This document shows positions 7,827 to 15,369 of a stretch of 16,791 nt of DNA, one piece after another (positions within the stretch are counted from its first letter, which is position 1; every line of letters starts with the position of its first letter). The translations under genes and the position numbers were made by a program. Below the pieces are notes generated by a model. The model saw only the letters and a list, made by a program, of their open reading frames with translations. It did not search any database and was not told the DNA's origin. The stretch comes from Flavobacteriales bacterium (lineage in GTDB: Bacteria > Bacteroidota > Bacteroidia > Flavobacteriales > Weeksellaceae): the NCBI GenBank assembly GCA_900770875.1, contig CAAGLV010000128.1, positions 1 through 16,791 of the forward strand. Reading direction: 5' to 3'.

Positions 7827-8251
7827 TCTCTCTTCAAATCTTTTCCTTTTATTGTTTCTCTCTTGTCATAAAGCTTTTTACCTCGTGCTAAATAGATACG
7901 TAACTTTGCTAAACCTTTGTTATTAATATATAGCGTTGTTGGTACTATTGTTAAACCCGTTTCTTTGGTTTTTCGCTCTAATTTCTTGATTTCTTGCTTA
8001 TTTAATAAAAGTTTTCGATCTCTTCTTGTTTTATGATTAAAATGAGTTCCCCAATCGTATTCGTCGATAAACATGTTTACAATGTAAATTTCTCCATCTT
8101 TTATCTGACAAAAACTCTCTGTTATAGAGGCTTTACCCATTCGTATTGACTTAATTTCAGTTCCAAACAATTGGATTCCCGCATCAAAAGAATCAAGTAA
8201 TTCATACTCGAAACGTGCGCGTTTGTTCTTAATTGTAACTTCCTTCTGCAC
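7799..8251 (-). CDS. smpB: SsrA-binding protein SmpB (GTG start)
   Basis: A 150-residue protein matching SmpB throughout: an OB-fold core with LFGTEIKSIRMGKA (28-41), RDRKLLLNKQEI (77-88), the tmRNA-binding stretch GLAKLRIYLARGKKLYDKR (113-131), and a basic tail ending RDFDRLIKNS that folds into the decoding centre. With tmRNA it rescues stalled ribosomes and tags the unfinished protein for proteolysis. The first codon at 8251-8249 is GTG. An in-frame TAA lies three codons upstream and no ATG occurs in the early part, so GTG is the real start. The tmRNA gene is not in this window. The gene is divergent from the ABC-F ATPase across 67 bases. No terminator follows, so some transcripts may run on into ompA. 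Confidence 0.97.
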   Translation of the reverse strand: MQKEVTIKNKRARFEYELLDSFDAGIQLFGTEIKSIRMGKASITESFCQIKDGEIYIVNMFIDEYDWGTHFNHKTRRDRKLLLNKQEIKKLERKTKETGLTIVPTTLYINNKGLAKLRIYLARGKKLYDKRETIKGKDLKRDFDRLIKNS

Positions 8252-8284
8252 TTTATTTTATTCCAATTAAAATTTGTAACTTTG
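8252..8284 (+). promoter_or_regulatory. Promoter of the ABC-F gene
   Basis: TAACTTTG followed by CC at 8277-8284 matches the -7 consensus TAnnTTTG. A T-rich stretch (TTTATTTTA from 8252) sits where the -33 element would be but lacks the G. The leader would be about 30 bases, A-rich and without a Shine-Dalgarno sequence. Confidence 0.55.
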
Positions 8285-8318
8285 CCGAAATGTTAAAACA
8301 AACATCATACCAAAAATT

Positions 8319-9944
8319 ATGTTAAATGTTTCTAATTTATCACTTCAATTCGGAAAGCGTGTACTTTTTGACGAAGTTAATATAAAATTTACAAATGGCA
8401 ACTGCTACGGAATTATTGGAGCAAATGGAGCCGGAAAATCAACATTCTTAAAAATCTTATCAGGAGAAATCGATCCTACATCTGGACATGTTTCTTTAGA
8501 AAAAGGAAAAAGAATGTCTGTCTTAGAACAAAATCACTTTAAATACGACGAATACACAGTTTTAGATACTGTTTTACGTGGGAATAAAGTTTTATACGAT
8601 ATTAAAGAAAAAATGGACGCTTTATACGCTAAGCCTGATTTCTCTGAAGAAGATGGAATTAAAGCTGGTGAATTAGGTGTTATTTTTGAAGAAATGAATG
8701 GGTGGAATGCCGAATCTGATGCTGCTACATTATTATCAAATGTAGGAATCGAATCAGATATGCACTACACTTTAATGGGAGATTTAGATAACAAAGCAAA
8801 AGTACGTATCTTAATTGCGCAAGCATTATTCGGTAATCCTGATGTGTTAATTTTAGATGAGCCTACGAATGAGTTAGATGTTAACACTATTCAATGGTTA
8901 GAAGATTTCTTAGGAAATTTTGAAAATACAGTAATCGTTGTATCGCACGACCGTCACTTCTTAGACGCAGTTTGTACACATATTTGTGATTTAGATTTTG
9001 GAAAATTAAATTTATTCTCTGGTAACTATACTTTCTGGTACGAATCTTCTCAGTTAGCTGCGAAACAACGTGCACAACAGAACAAAAAAGCAGAAGAAAA
9101 GAAGAAAGAATTACAAGAGTTTATTGCTCGTTTCTCTTCTAACGTTGCTAAAGCTAAACAAACAACATCTCGTAAAAAGATGTTAGAGAAGTTAAACATC
9201 GACGATATCAAACCATCATCTCGCCGTTACCCTGCAATTATTTGGGAACAATCTCGCGAAGCTGGTGATCAAATCTTAGAAGTTAACAATTTATCTGCTT
9301 CTGTTGATGGAGAAATTTTATTTAAAGATGCTAACATCAACTTAAAGAAAGGAGATAAAGTTGGTATTTTCTCTCGTAACTCGAAAGCTATTTCTCAGTT
9401 TTTCGAAATTTTATCAGGAAATGCACAACCAGATTCTGGAGATTTTTCTTGGGGTATTACAACAACACAGGCTTACTTACCATTAGACAATACAAACTTC
9501 TTTAAAGAAGACATTAACTTAGTAGATTGGTTACGCCAATATACAGAATCTGACGAAGAGCGTCACGAAGAGTTTATGCGTGGTTTCTTAGGGAAAATGT
9601 TATTCTCTGGAGACGAAGCTTTAAAGAAATCTTCTGTTTTATCGGGAGGTGAAAAAATGCGTTGTATGTTCTCTCGTATGATGTTATTACGTGCTAACGT
9701 ATTAATGTTAGACGAGCCTACAGGACACTTAGACTTAGAATCGATTACAGCTTTAAACAACTCGTTAGTTAACTTTAAAGGAACTGTATTAATGGGTTCT
9801 CATGACCACGAATTAATTCAAACAACTTGTAACCGTATCATCGAGTTAACGCCGAACGGAATTATCGATCGTTACATGACTTACGATGAATTCTTAGAAG
9901 ATCCTAAAGTAAAAGAATTAAAAGCTAAATATTACGGTAAATAA
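8319..9944 (+). CDS. ABC-F family ATPase, YbiT-like
   Basis: A 541-residue soluble protein with two ATP-binding cassettes joined by a charged linker (about 244-315, rich in Lys, Glu and Arg) and no membrane segments, as in ABC-F translation factors. It resembles E. coli YbiT along its length (GANGAGKSTFLKIL, EEFTVLDT-like YDEYTVLDT, SHDRHFLDAVCTH). NBD1 has an intact Walker A (34-42) and Walker B (LILDEPTNELD, 177-187, E181). Its signature is degenerate (MGDLDNKAKVR, no LSGG). NBD2 has an intact signature (LSGGEK, 441-446) and Walker B (LMLDEPTGHLD, E466). Its Walker A is lost: GIFSRNSKAIS at 349-359 lacks the GKST lysine setting. ABC-F proteins bind the ribosomal E site; the exact role of YbiT types is not settled. 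The gene is monocistronic, and its C-ending codons for Phe, Asn and Tyr suggest good expression. Confidence 0.94.
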   Translation: MLNVSNLSLQFGKRVLFDEVNIKFTNGNCYGIIGANGAGKSTFLKILSGEIDPTSGHVSLEKGKRMSVLEQNHFKYDEYTVLDTVLRGNKVLYDIKEKMDALYAKPDFSEEDGIKAGELGVIFEEMNGWNAESDAATLLSNVGIESDMHYTLMGDLDNKAKVRILIAQALFGNPDVLILDEPTNELDVNTIQWLEDFLGNFENTVIVVSHDRHFLDAVCTHICDLDFGKLNLFSGNYTFWYESSQLAAKQRAQQNKKAEEKKKELQEFIARFSSNVAKAKQTTSRKKMLEKLNIDDIKPSSRRYPAIIWEQSREAGDQILEVNNLSASVDGEILFKDANINLKKGDKVGIFSRNSKAISQFFEILSGNAQPDSGDFSWGITTTQAYLPLDNTNFFKEDINLVDWLRQYTESDEERHEEFMRGFLGKMLFSGDEALKKSSVLSGGEKMRCMFSRMMLLRANVLMLDEPTGHLDLESITALNNSLVNFKGTVLMGSHDHELIQTTCNRIIELTPNGIIDRYMTYDEFLEDPKVKELKAKYYGK

Positions 9945-9965
9945 TATTTAACAAAATATTTTCAG

Positions 9966-9998
9966 AAAAAATCCTAACAAAATTTGTTAGGATTTTTT
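9966..9998 (+). terminator. Terminator of the ABC-F gene
   Basis: An inverted repeat (AATCCTAACAAA at 9970-9981 with TTTGTTAGGATT at 9983-9994) is followed by a run of T to 9998. Six A on the left side mean it could also act on the other strand. Confidence 0.88.
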
Positions 9999-10042
9999 AT
10001 GTTAATTAATTACGAGCACTATTAAACATCTTTATTTTCACA

Positions 10043-10073
10043 TAAAAAAAATCCGAAGATTACTCTTCGGATT
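10043..10073 (-). terminator. Terminator of gyrB
   Basis: A 10-bp stem (10050-10059 with 10064-10073, 4-base loop) is followed on the minus strand by eight T. It lies just after the gyrB stop codon. Confidence 0.9.
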
Positions 10074-10101
10074 AAATTATATTAAACTTTTATATTAAAA
10101 G

Positions 10102-12038
10102 TTAAGCATCAATTTTTGCGTAATGTGCATTTTGCTCGATAAACTCACGACGTGGTGGAACATCATCTCCCATTAACATCGAGAATACACGATCTGCTTC
10201 TGCCGCATTATCAATTGTAACTTTACGTAACGTACGGTGTTCTGGGTTTAATGTTGTATCCCATAACTGCTCGGCGTTCATTTCCCCAAGACCTTTGTAA
10301 CGTTGGATAGTTACTCCTTTACCATCTGCTGATAATTCTTGTGTAATTTGCTCACGCTCTTTATCGTTCCAAGCATAAATTTGTTTCGCTCCTTTTTTAA
10401 GTAAATATAAAGGTGGTGTTGCAATGTAAATATGTCCTTGCTCGATTAACTCCTTCATATAACGGAAGAAGAAAGTTAAAATTAATGTCGAAATGTGAGA
10501 ACCATCGACATCGGCATCGGTCATAATTACAATTTTATGGTAACGTAATTTAGCTGTATTTAATGCTTTAGAATCTTCTTCGGTTCCGATAGTAACTCCT
10601 AAAGCAGTATAAATATTTTTAATTTCTTCGTTATCTAAAACTTTATGCGCCATCGCTTTTTCAACATTTAAAATCTTACCACGTAATGGTAAAATCGCTT
10701 GAAAATGACGATCGCGTCCCTGTTTTGCTGTACCACCGGCAGAATCTCCCTCGACAAGGAATAATTCAGATTCTTCGGGATTACGAGAAGAACAATCTGC
10801 TAATTTCCCTGGTAAACCGCTTCCACCCATTGGGTTTTTACGTTGTACCATTTCGCGAGCTTTCTTCGCTGCTTGGCGTGCTTTAGCTGCTAAAATTACT
10901 TTATCAACAATTAATTTAGCTTCTGCAGGATTTTCTTCTAAGAAATTCGTTAACATTTCTGCTACAATTTTATCAACTGCAGGAGCAACTTCCGAGTTTC
11001 CTAATTTAGTTTTAGTTTGTCCTTCGAACTGAGGTTCCATTACTTTAACCGAAACAACAGCTGTTAAACCTTCGCGGAAATCATCACCAACGATTTCTAC
11101 TTTTTCTTTGGCTAAATTAAGTTTTCTTCGGCGTATTTTTTTAATGTTCTAGTTAATGCACGACGGAAACCTGTTAAATGAGTTCCACCTTCGTGTGTAT
11201 TAATGTTATTAACATACGAATGAACATTTTCTGTATACGATGTATTATAACGCATGGCAACTTCAACCGGAATTCCGTCGCGTTCACCTTCCATAAAGAT
11301 AACTTTATCCATAATCGCTTCGCGATTACCATCGATAAACTCAACAAATTCTTTTAAACCTTCGTTTGAATGGAAAGTTTCAGAAACTGGGTTACCTTCT
11401 TCGTCGCGTTCGCGCTCATCCGTTAACGTAATTGTAATTCCTTTATTTAAGAATGATAATTCGCGTAAACGATTGGCTAATGTTTGATAGTTAAATACAG
11501 TTACTTCTTGAAAGATTGTATCGTCTGGCGTAAAAGTTACAGTTGTCCCGTTATGTTCGGTAACTCCAACTTCTTTAACATCATATAATGGTTTACCTTT
11601 TTGGTACTCTTGTATGTATTTTTTACCATTTTTAAATACCTCTGCAGATAAATGGTTTGATAATGCATTAACACAAGATACACCTACTCCGTGTAAACCT
11701 CCTGATACTTTATAGGTATCTTTATCGAATTTACCACCAGCTCCGATTTTAGTCATTACAACCTCTAAAGCCGATTTTCCTTCTTTTTTATGTAAATCAA
11801 CAGGAATACCACGTCCGTTATCTTCAACACGGATAGAGTTTCCTTCTAAAATTGTTACTTTAATCGTATCACAGTAACCTGCTAACGCTTCATCAATAGA
11901 GTTATCAACAACCTCATAAACCAAGTGATGTAAACCTCTAACTCCGACGTCACCAATGTACATCGAAGGACGAAGACGAACGTGCTCCATTCCTTCTAAC
12001 GCTTGGATGTTATCCGCCGTATATGTGTTATTACTCAT
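10102..12038 (-). pseudogene. gyrB: DNA gyrase subunit B, interrupted by a one-base frameshift
   Basis: The gene is whole in extent but split into two frames. The 5' part (12038-11112) gives 308 residues: GHKL ATPase with E42 and N46 (EVVDNSIDEALAG), D73 (VEDNGRGIP) and GGLHGVGVS (113-121), then the transducer domain, ending YAEENLI at a TAG. The 3' part continues in the -1 frame from about 11116 as LAKEKVEIVGDDFREGLTAV and then has the QTKTKLGN loop, TOPRIM (LFLVEGDSAGG, MTDADVDGSH) and the typical end FIEQNAHYAKIDA. The length 1937 is one base short of 646 codons. Adding one A to the AA at 11118-11117 restores YAEENLNLAKEKVEI and a 645-residue GyrB of normal size. The break falls inside the transducer, before the QTK lysine that contacts ATP, so neither part should work alone. 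Because gyrB is essential, an assembly or sequencing indel is the likeliest cause. It is divergent from mscS and ends at its own terminator. Confidence 0.93.
11112..11142 (-). other. gyrB frameshift site with an upstream A7 run
   Basis: The premature TAG is at 11114-11112 and the likely lost A is at 11118-11117. On the minus strand a run of seven A (11142-11136), read as codons AAA AAA, lies 18 bases before it. A -1 slip there would also bypass the TAG, but it would replace the YAEE segment with basic residues (IRRRK). Confidence 0.75.
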
Positions 12039-12069
12039 AAATGTATTTCTCTATCTTGTTATAATCTAA

Positions 12070-12077
12070 CAAATATA
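12070..12077 (-). promoter_or_regulatory. Probable -7 box of gyrB
   Basis: The minus strand reads TATATTTG, the same eight bases as the rpsA and porin boxes, 32 bases before the ATG. No clear -33 element is visible. Confidence 0.5.
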
Positions 12078-12184
12078 GTGATTTTTAAGCTTAAATCCTC
12101 TTAAAATCGAAGATAAAAAGCCTTTTATTTCGATTTTTTTATCTAAAATAATTTACTTTTACATAATTATAAATTACACTGAAA

Positions 12185-13081
12185 ATGAAACCAAAAGTTA
12201 CACTAGTTTCTGAAGAATTTATCCGATTTGAACATATTCTTCATGATTCTTGGTTCTATTTTTTAAATATTTTGCCTTCGATTGCGCTATCTATTATTGT
12301 TGGTACAATTGGATTAATTGTGATTAAGATTATTAGCAAAATTGCATTTAAAATTATTGACAAAAGATCATCTGATCCATTGATTAGCGATTTCTTGGTG
12401 AAATTTATCTCTCTTATTTTTACTATTTTACTAATTATTATTTGTTTAACTATATTAGGTTTAGGTAAAATTACAAGCGATATTTTAACAGGTGCTGGGA
12501 TTGGTACTTTTGTTTTAGGATTCGCTTTAAAGGATATTGGAGAAAACTTTTTGTCGGGAATTGCAATGGCATTTAGTAAACCTTTTGAGATTGGTGATTT
12601 AGTTGAAATTAGAGGTATTAAAGGGAAAGTTACCTCTATGAGTTTAAGAGAAACTGTAATTAAAGGGTTAGATGGTAGAGATATTATTATTCCAAATGGT
12701 ACGATGATTACCGAACCTTTACAAAATTATACGGTAGACCATTATATTAGAGATGAGTTTGAAATTGGTTTAGATTACAACGATGATATTGAGAAAATAA
12801 TGGAACTAACCGAAGGTATTGTTACAAGTTACGACGAAGTTTTAAAAGATCCGGCTCCATTAATTTTTATTACCGATTTAGGTGCTAGCGCCGTTAATGT
12901 TACTGTGCAGTATTGGGTAAGTGTTAAAGATGATGTTGATTTAGATAAAAAATTACGAAGCAATATTATGCTAAAAACATATAAAACGATTTTAGCAGAA
13001 GGTTACTCGATTCCGAACGAAATATTTCAGATCAGAATGACCAATAATTCTTCGAATCAACTAAAAAATCCGAAAGCTTAG
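12185..13081 (+). CDS. Small-conductance mechanosensitive channel, MscS family
   Basis: A 298-residue membrane protein with three hydrophobic helices (about 27-56, 70-94 and 97-131). The third is the Gly/Ala-patterned pore helix (GAGIGTFVLGFALKDIGENF). It is followed by the conserved MscS beta domain: FSKPFEIGDLVEI (129-141), KGKV, then IIIPNGTMITEPLQNY (166-182). The C-terminal alpha/beta domain (about 185-285) forms the cytoplasmic vestibule. It should open under membrane tension and release solutes during hypo-osmotic shock. Its length is close to that of E. coli MscS (286). The gene is alone and divergent from gyrB; a TACTTTTA at 12154-12161 is a weak -7 candidate. Its final codons and the TAG stop (13079-13081) are built into a bidirectional terminator hairpin. 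Confidence 0.94.
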   Translation: MKPKVTLVSEEFIRFEHILHDSWFYFLNILPSIALSIIVGTIGLIVIKIISKIAFKIIDKRSSDPLISDFLVKFISLIFTILLIIICLTILGLGKITSDILTGAGIGTFVLGFALKDIGENFLSGIAMAFSKPFEIGDLVEIRGIKGKVTSMSLRETVIKGLDGRDIIIPNGTMITEPLQNYTVDHYIRDEFEIGLDYNDDIEKIMELTEGIVTSYDEVLKDPAPLIFITDLGASAVNVTVQYWVSVKDDVDLDKKLRSNIMLKTYKTILAEGYSIPNEIFQIRMTNNSSNQLKNPKA

Positions 13082-13097
13082 CTTTCGGATTTTTTTT
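13063..13097. terminator. Bidirectional terminator overlapping the mscS stop codon
   Basis: An 11-bp stem (AATCCGAAAGC at 13067-13077, GCTTTCGGATT at 13081-13091) has a 3-base loop (TTA, 13078-13080), with A on the left and T on the right. The left arm encodes the last mscS residues (Asn-Pro-Lys-Ala) and the TAG begins in the loop. It also serves rsmG, which converges from the right. Confidence 0.92.
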
Positions 13098-13120
13098 ATA
13101 GTTGTATTTAACTTTTAATT

Positions 13121-13747
13121 TTAAATATCTTTTTTATGCAGATAAACAACTTTCTTTGTTTCGAAGAAATCTTCGTCGAAAAAATCAGAAATATTATGTA
13201 ATTCTGCATTCGGAAAATCTTTTAATTCTTCTGTTAAATCTCCTCCTTTAAGGTATAATAATCCATTTGGAAGTGGATTTAACGAATCTTTTTTAAATTT
13301 CCCTCTAATCCATTCTGCAAAACGTGGCATTGCTGTTACTGCGCGAGAAATTACAAAATCGTAATGCTTATGTAATTCTTCGGCACGTTTTTGTTCGGCT
13401 TTTACATTTGTTAAACCTAAACCGTCTGCAACACCTTGCACAACTTTTATTTTTTTACCAATAGAATCAACTAAATGGAAGTTAACATTTGGAAACAAAA
13501 TTGCCAACGGAATACCTGGCAAACCACCACCTGTACCAACATCTAAAACATCCGATCCGTCCTCAAACTTCATTACTTTAGCAATTGCTAACGAATGTAA
13601 GATGTGATTGGTATAGATTTCTTCGATGTCTTTACGAGAAACTACGTTAATACGCTCGTTCCACTCTTTGTATAAATCGCCAACTTTATTAAATTGTTCG
13701 ATTTGCTTTTCAGTTAAATCAGGAAAATATTTTAAAATTAAATCCAT
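13121..13747 (-). CDS. rsmG: 16S rRNA (guanine-N7) methyltransferase RsmG (GidB)
   Basis: A 208-residue class I methyltransferase with the RsmG signature. The N-terminal helical part includes LYKEWNERINVVSRKD (25-40) and NHILHSLAI. The SAM-binding motif I is DVLDVGTGGGLPGIPLAILFP (66-86), the acidic end of strand 2 is HLVDSIGKK, and FVISRAVTAMPRF (131-143) carries the family's SRAV segment. RsmG makes m7G at position 527 (E. coli numbering) of 16S rRNA using S-adenosylmethionine. Its loss gives low-level streptomycin resistance in several species (family knowledge). The start ATG lies five bases after the stop of the GAF-domain gene, so the two are co-transcribed and probably translationally coupled. 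Length and motifs are normal. Confidence 0.97.
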   Translation of the reverse strand: MDLILKYFPDLTEKQIEQFNKVGDLYKEWNERINVVSRKDIEEIYTNHILHSLAIAKVMKFEDGSDVLDVGTGGGLPGIPLAILFPNVNFHLVDSIGKKIKVVQGVADGLGLTNVKAEQKRAEELHKHYDFVISRAVTAMPRFAEWIRGKFKKDSLNPLPNGLLYLKGGDLTEELKDFPNAELHNISDFFDEDFFETKKVVYLHKKDI

Positions 13748-13752
13748 AAAGA

Positions 13753-14199
13753 TTAAATGATTTCAGAAACTTTGTTGCAAATATACTCCAACAATTTTGT
13801 GTCTGCATCAGTAAATGGATCAATTGTGTGCGAATCGATATCAATTTGTCCAATATTTTCTCCATTTTTAAAGATTGGCATTACAATTTCGGCTTTCGTT
13901 TCGATAGAACAAGCTAAATAATTATCTTGTGCATAAACATCAGGAACAACAAAAGTTTCGTTAGATTCGGCAACTTGTCCACAAATTCCTTTTCCGTAAG
14001 GAATAATTGTATGATCTGTTTCGGCACCAACATAAGGTCCTAATTTTAATTCGTTTTTATCGCCATTTTTAAAATAAAATCCTACCCAATTGTAGTGTGC
14101 AATTTCGTCTGATAATAATTGACAAACTTTTTGCAATTTTTCGTTTACCTCAATTTGGCTATTAAAAATTACATCAATTCTTTTATTTAATTCTTCCAT
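13753..14199 (-). CDS. GAF-domain protein, free methionine-(R)-sulfoxide reductase-like
   Basis: A single GAF domain of 148 residues. HYNWVGFYF (35-43), PYGKGICGQVAE (67-78), NYLACSIETKAEIVMP (93-108) and GQIDIDSHTIDPFTDAD follow the fRMsr (MsrC/YebR) family closely. In the E. coli enzyme three cysteines matter (84, 94 and 118). Here the equivalents of 94 and 118 are present (C73 and C97), but the position of 84 is His63. The fold and ligand pocket look intact, so it may reduce free Met-R-sulfoxide using a different resolving thiol, or it may bind a small molecule without catalysis. It is the first gene of a two-gene operon with rsmG. A TATTTTTG box at 14226-14219 followed by C fits a promoter about 20 bases upstream. 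Confidence 0.85.
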   Translation of the reverse strand: MEELNKRIDVIFNSQIEVNEKLQKVCQLLSDEIAHYNWVGFYFKNGDKNELKLGPYVGAETDHTIIPYGKGICGQVAESNETFVVPDVYAQDNYLACSIETKAEIVMPIFKNGENIGQIDIDSHTIDPFTDADTKLLEYICNKVSEII

Positions 14200-14218
14200 T
14201 TTTATCTTTTTTATAAAG

Positions 14219-14226
14219 CAAAAATA
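14219..14226 (-). promoter_or_regulatory. Probable -7 box of the GAF gene/rsmG operon
   Basis: The minus strand reads TATTTTTG then C, a TAnnTTTGC match, 20 bases before the ATG at 14199. A second identical octamer occurs at 14262-14255. Neither has a convincing -33 element. Confidence 0.45.
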
Positions 14227-14381
14227 GGTAATCTAAAGTCAAAAATCATTCTAACAAAAATAAATCAAACATATAAACGTTTATACAGAAATATATTCGC
14301 AATTACATCAAATACACCTAAAATATTCTTTTTTATTTTTTTGATTGTAAATAATTTATATTTACTTATTAATCATATTGT

Positions 14382-14921
14382 ATGAAACAATACCAACCAT
14401 TACTCTTTTTTTTATTGCGATTTTTAGGATCGTATATACTTATGATTTTATTGTACAATTGTTACTTAAATCAGTATTTGCCATTTGGAGAAGCAGATCC
14501 GTTTACAACGTTTAATGCCGATATGGCGGCTAAGATTTTTAATTTTATTGGAATAAATGCCGAATCGTTACATGTTGGTAAAGATAAATTTATACGATTG
14601 GCTATTGAAGGAAAATTTACTGGTATTGTTAACGAAGGTTGCAATGCTATTTCGGTATTAATAATTTTTGTGGCGTTTATTTTGGCCTTTTATACCAATT
14701 TTAAACAAACCATTTTGTTTTTACTAATTAGCTTAATTCTGCTAATTGGTATGAATATTTTTAGGATTGTTTTGCTTTGTTATATTTTTAGGTATTTACC
14801 CGAATACGGTAAAGCGGCACATGATTATTTGTTTCCGGCAATAATTTACGGATCTATCGTTATTTTATGGATTATTTGGATTAAATATTTTGTAATTAAA
14901 AAGAAAAATTATGCCGAATAA
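14382..14921 (+). CDS. xrtF: Exosortase family protein XrtF
   Basis: A 179-residue, very hydrophobic inner-membrane protein with about five membrane helices. It has the exosortase/archaeosortase catalytic set: Cys87 in VNEGCNAISV, Arg128 in MNIFRIVLL and His147 in KAAHDYLFP. Exosortases are transpeptidase-like enzymes thought to cut C-terminal sorting signals of exported proteins and pass them to a cell-surface acceptor. The short length and its companion gene identify the XrtF type found in Flavobacteriia. Its stop overlaps the start of the next gene by 11 bases, which points to coupled translation. No protein in the window shows a matching C-terminal sorting signal, so the substrate is unknown. 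A TATATTTA at 14357-14364 is a weak promoter candidate. Divergent neighbours are unrelated. Confidence 0.92.
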   Translation: MKQYQPLLFFLLRFLGSYILMILLYNCYLNQYLPFGEADPFTTFNADMAAKIFNFIGINAESLHVGKDKFIRLAIEGKFTGIVNEGCNAISVLIIFVAFILAFYTNFKQTILFLLISLILLIGMNIFRIVLLCYIFRYLPEYGKAAHDYLFPAIIYGSIVILWIIWIKYFVIKKKNYAE

Positions 14922-15351
14922 ATATATCCGCATTTTATTAGCTATTGTACTAATAATAGGTTTAATTGCTGTTAGATTTTTTGAAGATCGTATATTTTAC
15001 GATCCGTTAATCCATTATTTTAAATACTTTAAAGCGAGATTTCCTCAGTTGAACGAAACAAAACTTTATAGCCATATTTTTTTACGCTATATGCTTAATT
15101 TATTGTTTACGGTTTTACTTATAAAAGTTATTTTTTGGAAACAACAGTATGTAAAATTTACCATCATAATTGGTGTTTTAGGTTTAGCCATTTTGTTACC
15201 TCTTTATGCCTATCAACTACACAACCATTTAATTTGGGGCGATATGATCTTTTTTTATGTCAGACGATTTTTAATACAACCTATGTTTTTAATCATACTT
15301 GTTCCTTGTTTTTATTACCAAGAAATTAAAAACAAAAAAGCGCTAAATTAA
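14911..15351 (+). CDS. Exosortase F system-associated membrane protein
   Basis: A 146-residue membrane protein encoded directly after xrtF and overlapping it by 11 bases. About four hydrophobic segments are visible (roughly 7-23, 58-75, 83-103 and 120-136). Conserved-looking polar positions lie between them: RFFEDRIFYDPLIHYF at 22-37 and YVRRFLIQP at 116-124. This matches the flavobacterial family that accompanies XrtF, recognised by position, size and the Arg...Glu...Phe-Tyr-Asp-Pro pattern. No biochemical role is known to me. It may hold the exosortase, deliver its substrate or modify the acceptor, which is inference. The last codons and the TAA (15349-15351) lie inside a perfect palindrome that acts as a two-way terminator. 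Confidence 0.88.
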   Translation: MPNKYIRILLAIVLIIGLIAVRFFEDRIFYDPLIHYFKYFKARFPQLNETKLYSHIFLRYMLNLLFTVLLIKVIFWKQQYVKFTIIIGVLGLAILLPLYAYQLHNHLIWGDMIFFYVRRFLIQPMFLIILVPCFYYQEIKNKKALN

Positions 15352-15365
15352 TTTAGCGCTTTTTT
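15334..15365. terminator. Bidirectional terminator, perfect 32-base palindrome over a stop codon
   Basis: Six A, then GCGCTAAATT and its exact complement AATTTAGCGC, then six T. The TAA of the XrtF-associated gene is at the dyad centre (15349-15351). The small membrane-protein gene converging from the right ends only five bases away. Confidence 0.92.
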
Positions 15366-15369
15366 GTTG

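Noticed and set aside
8887..9760. Minus-strand open frames opposite the ABC-F gene
   Set aside because: They lie wholly inside a well-conserved coding sequence and have no recognisable protein features.
10102..12038. gyrB as two real, separate genes (split gyrase)
   Set aside because: The break removes the QTK loop from the ATPase part and leaves the 3' part starting at an internal Met. The frame is open and conserved upstream of that Met, and a one-base restoration rebuilds a standard protein.
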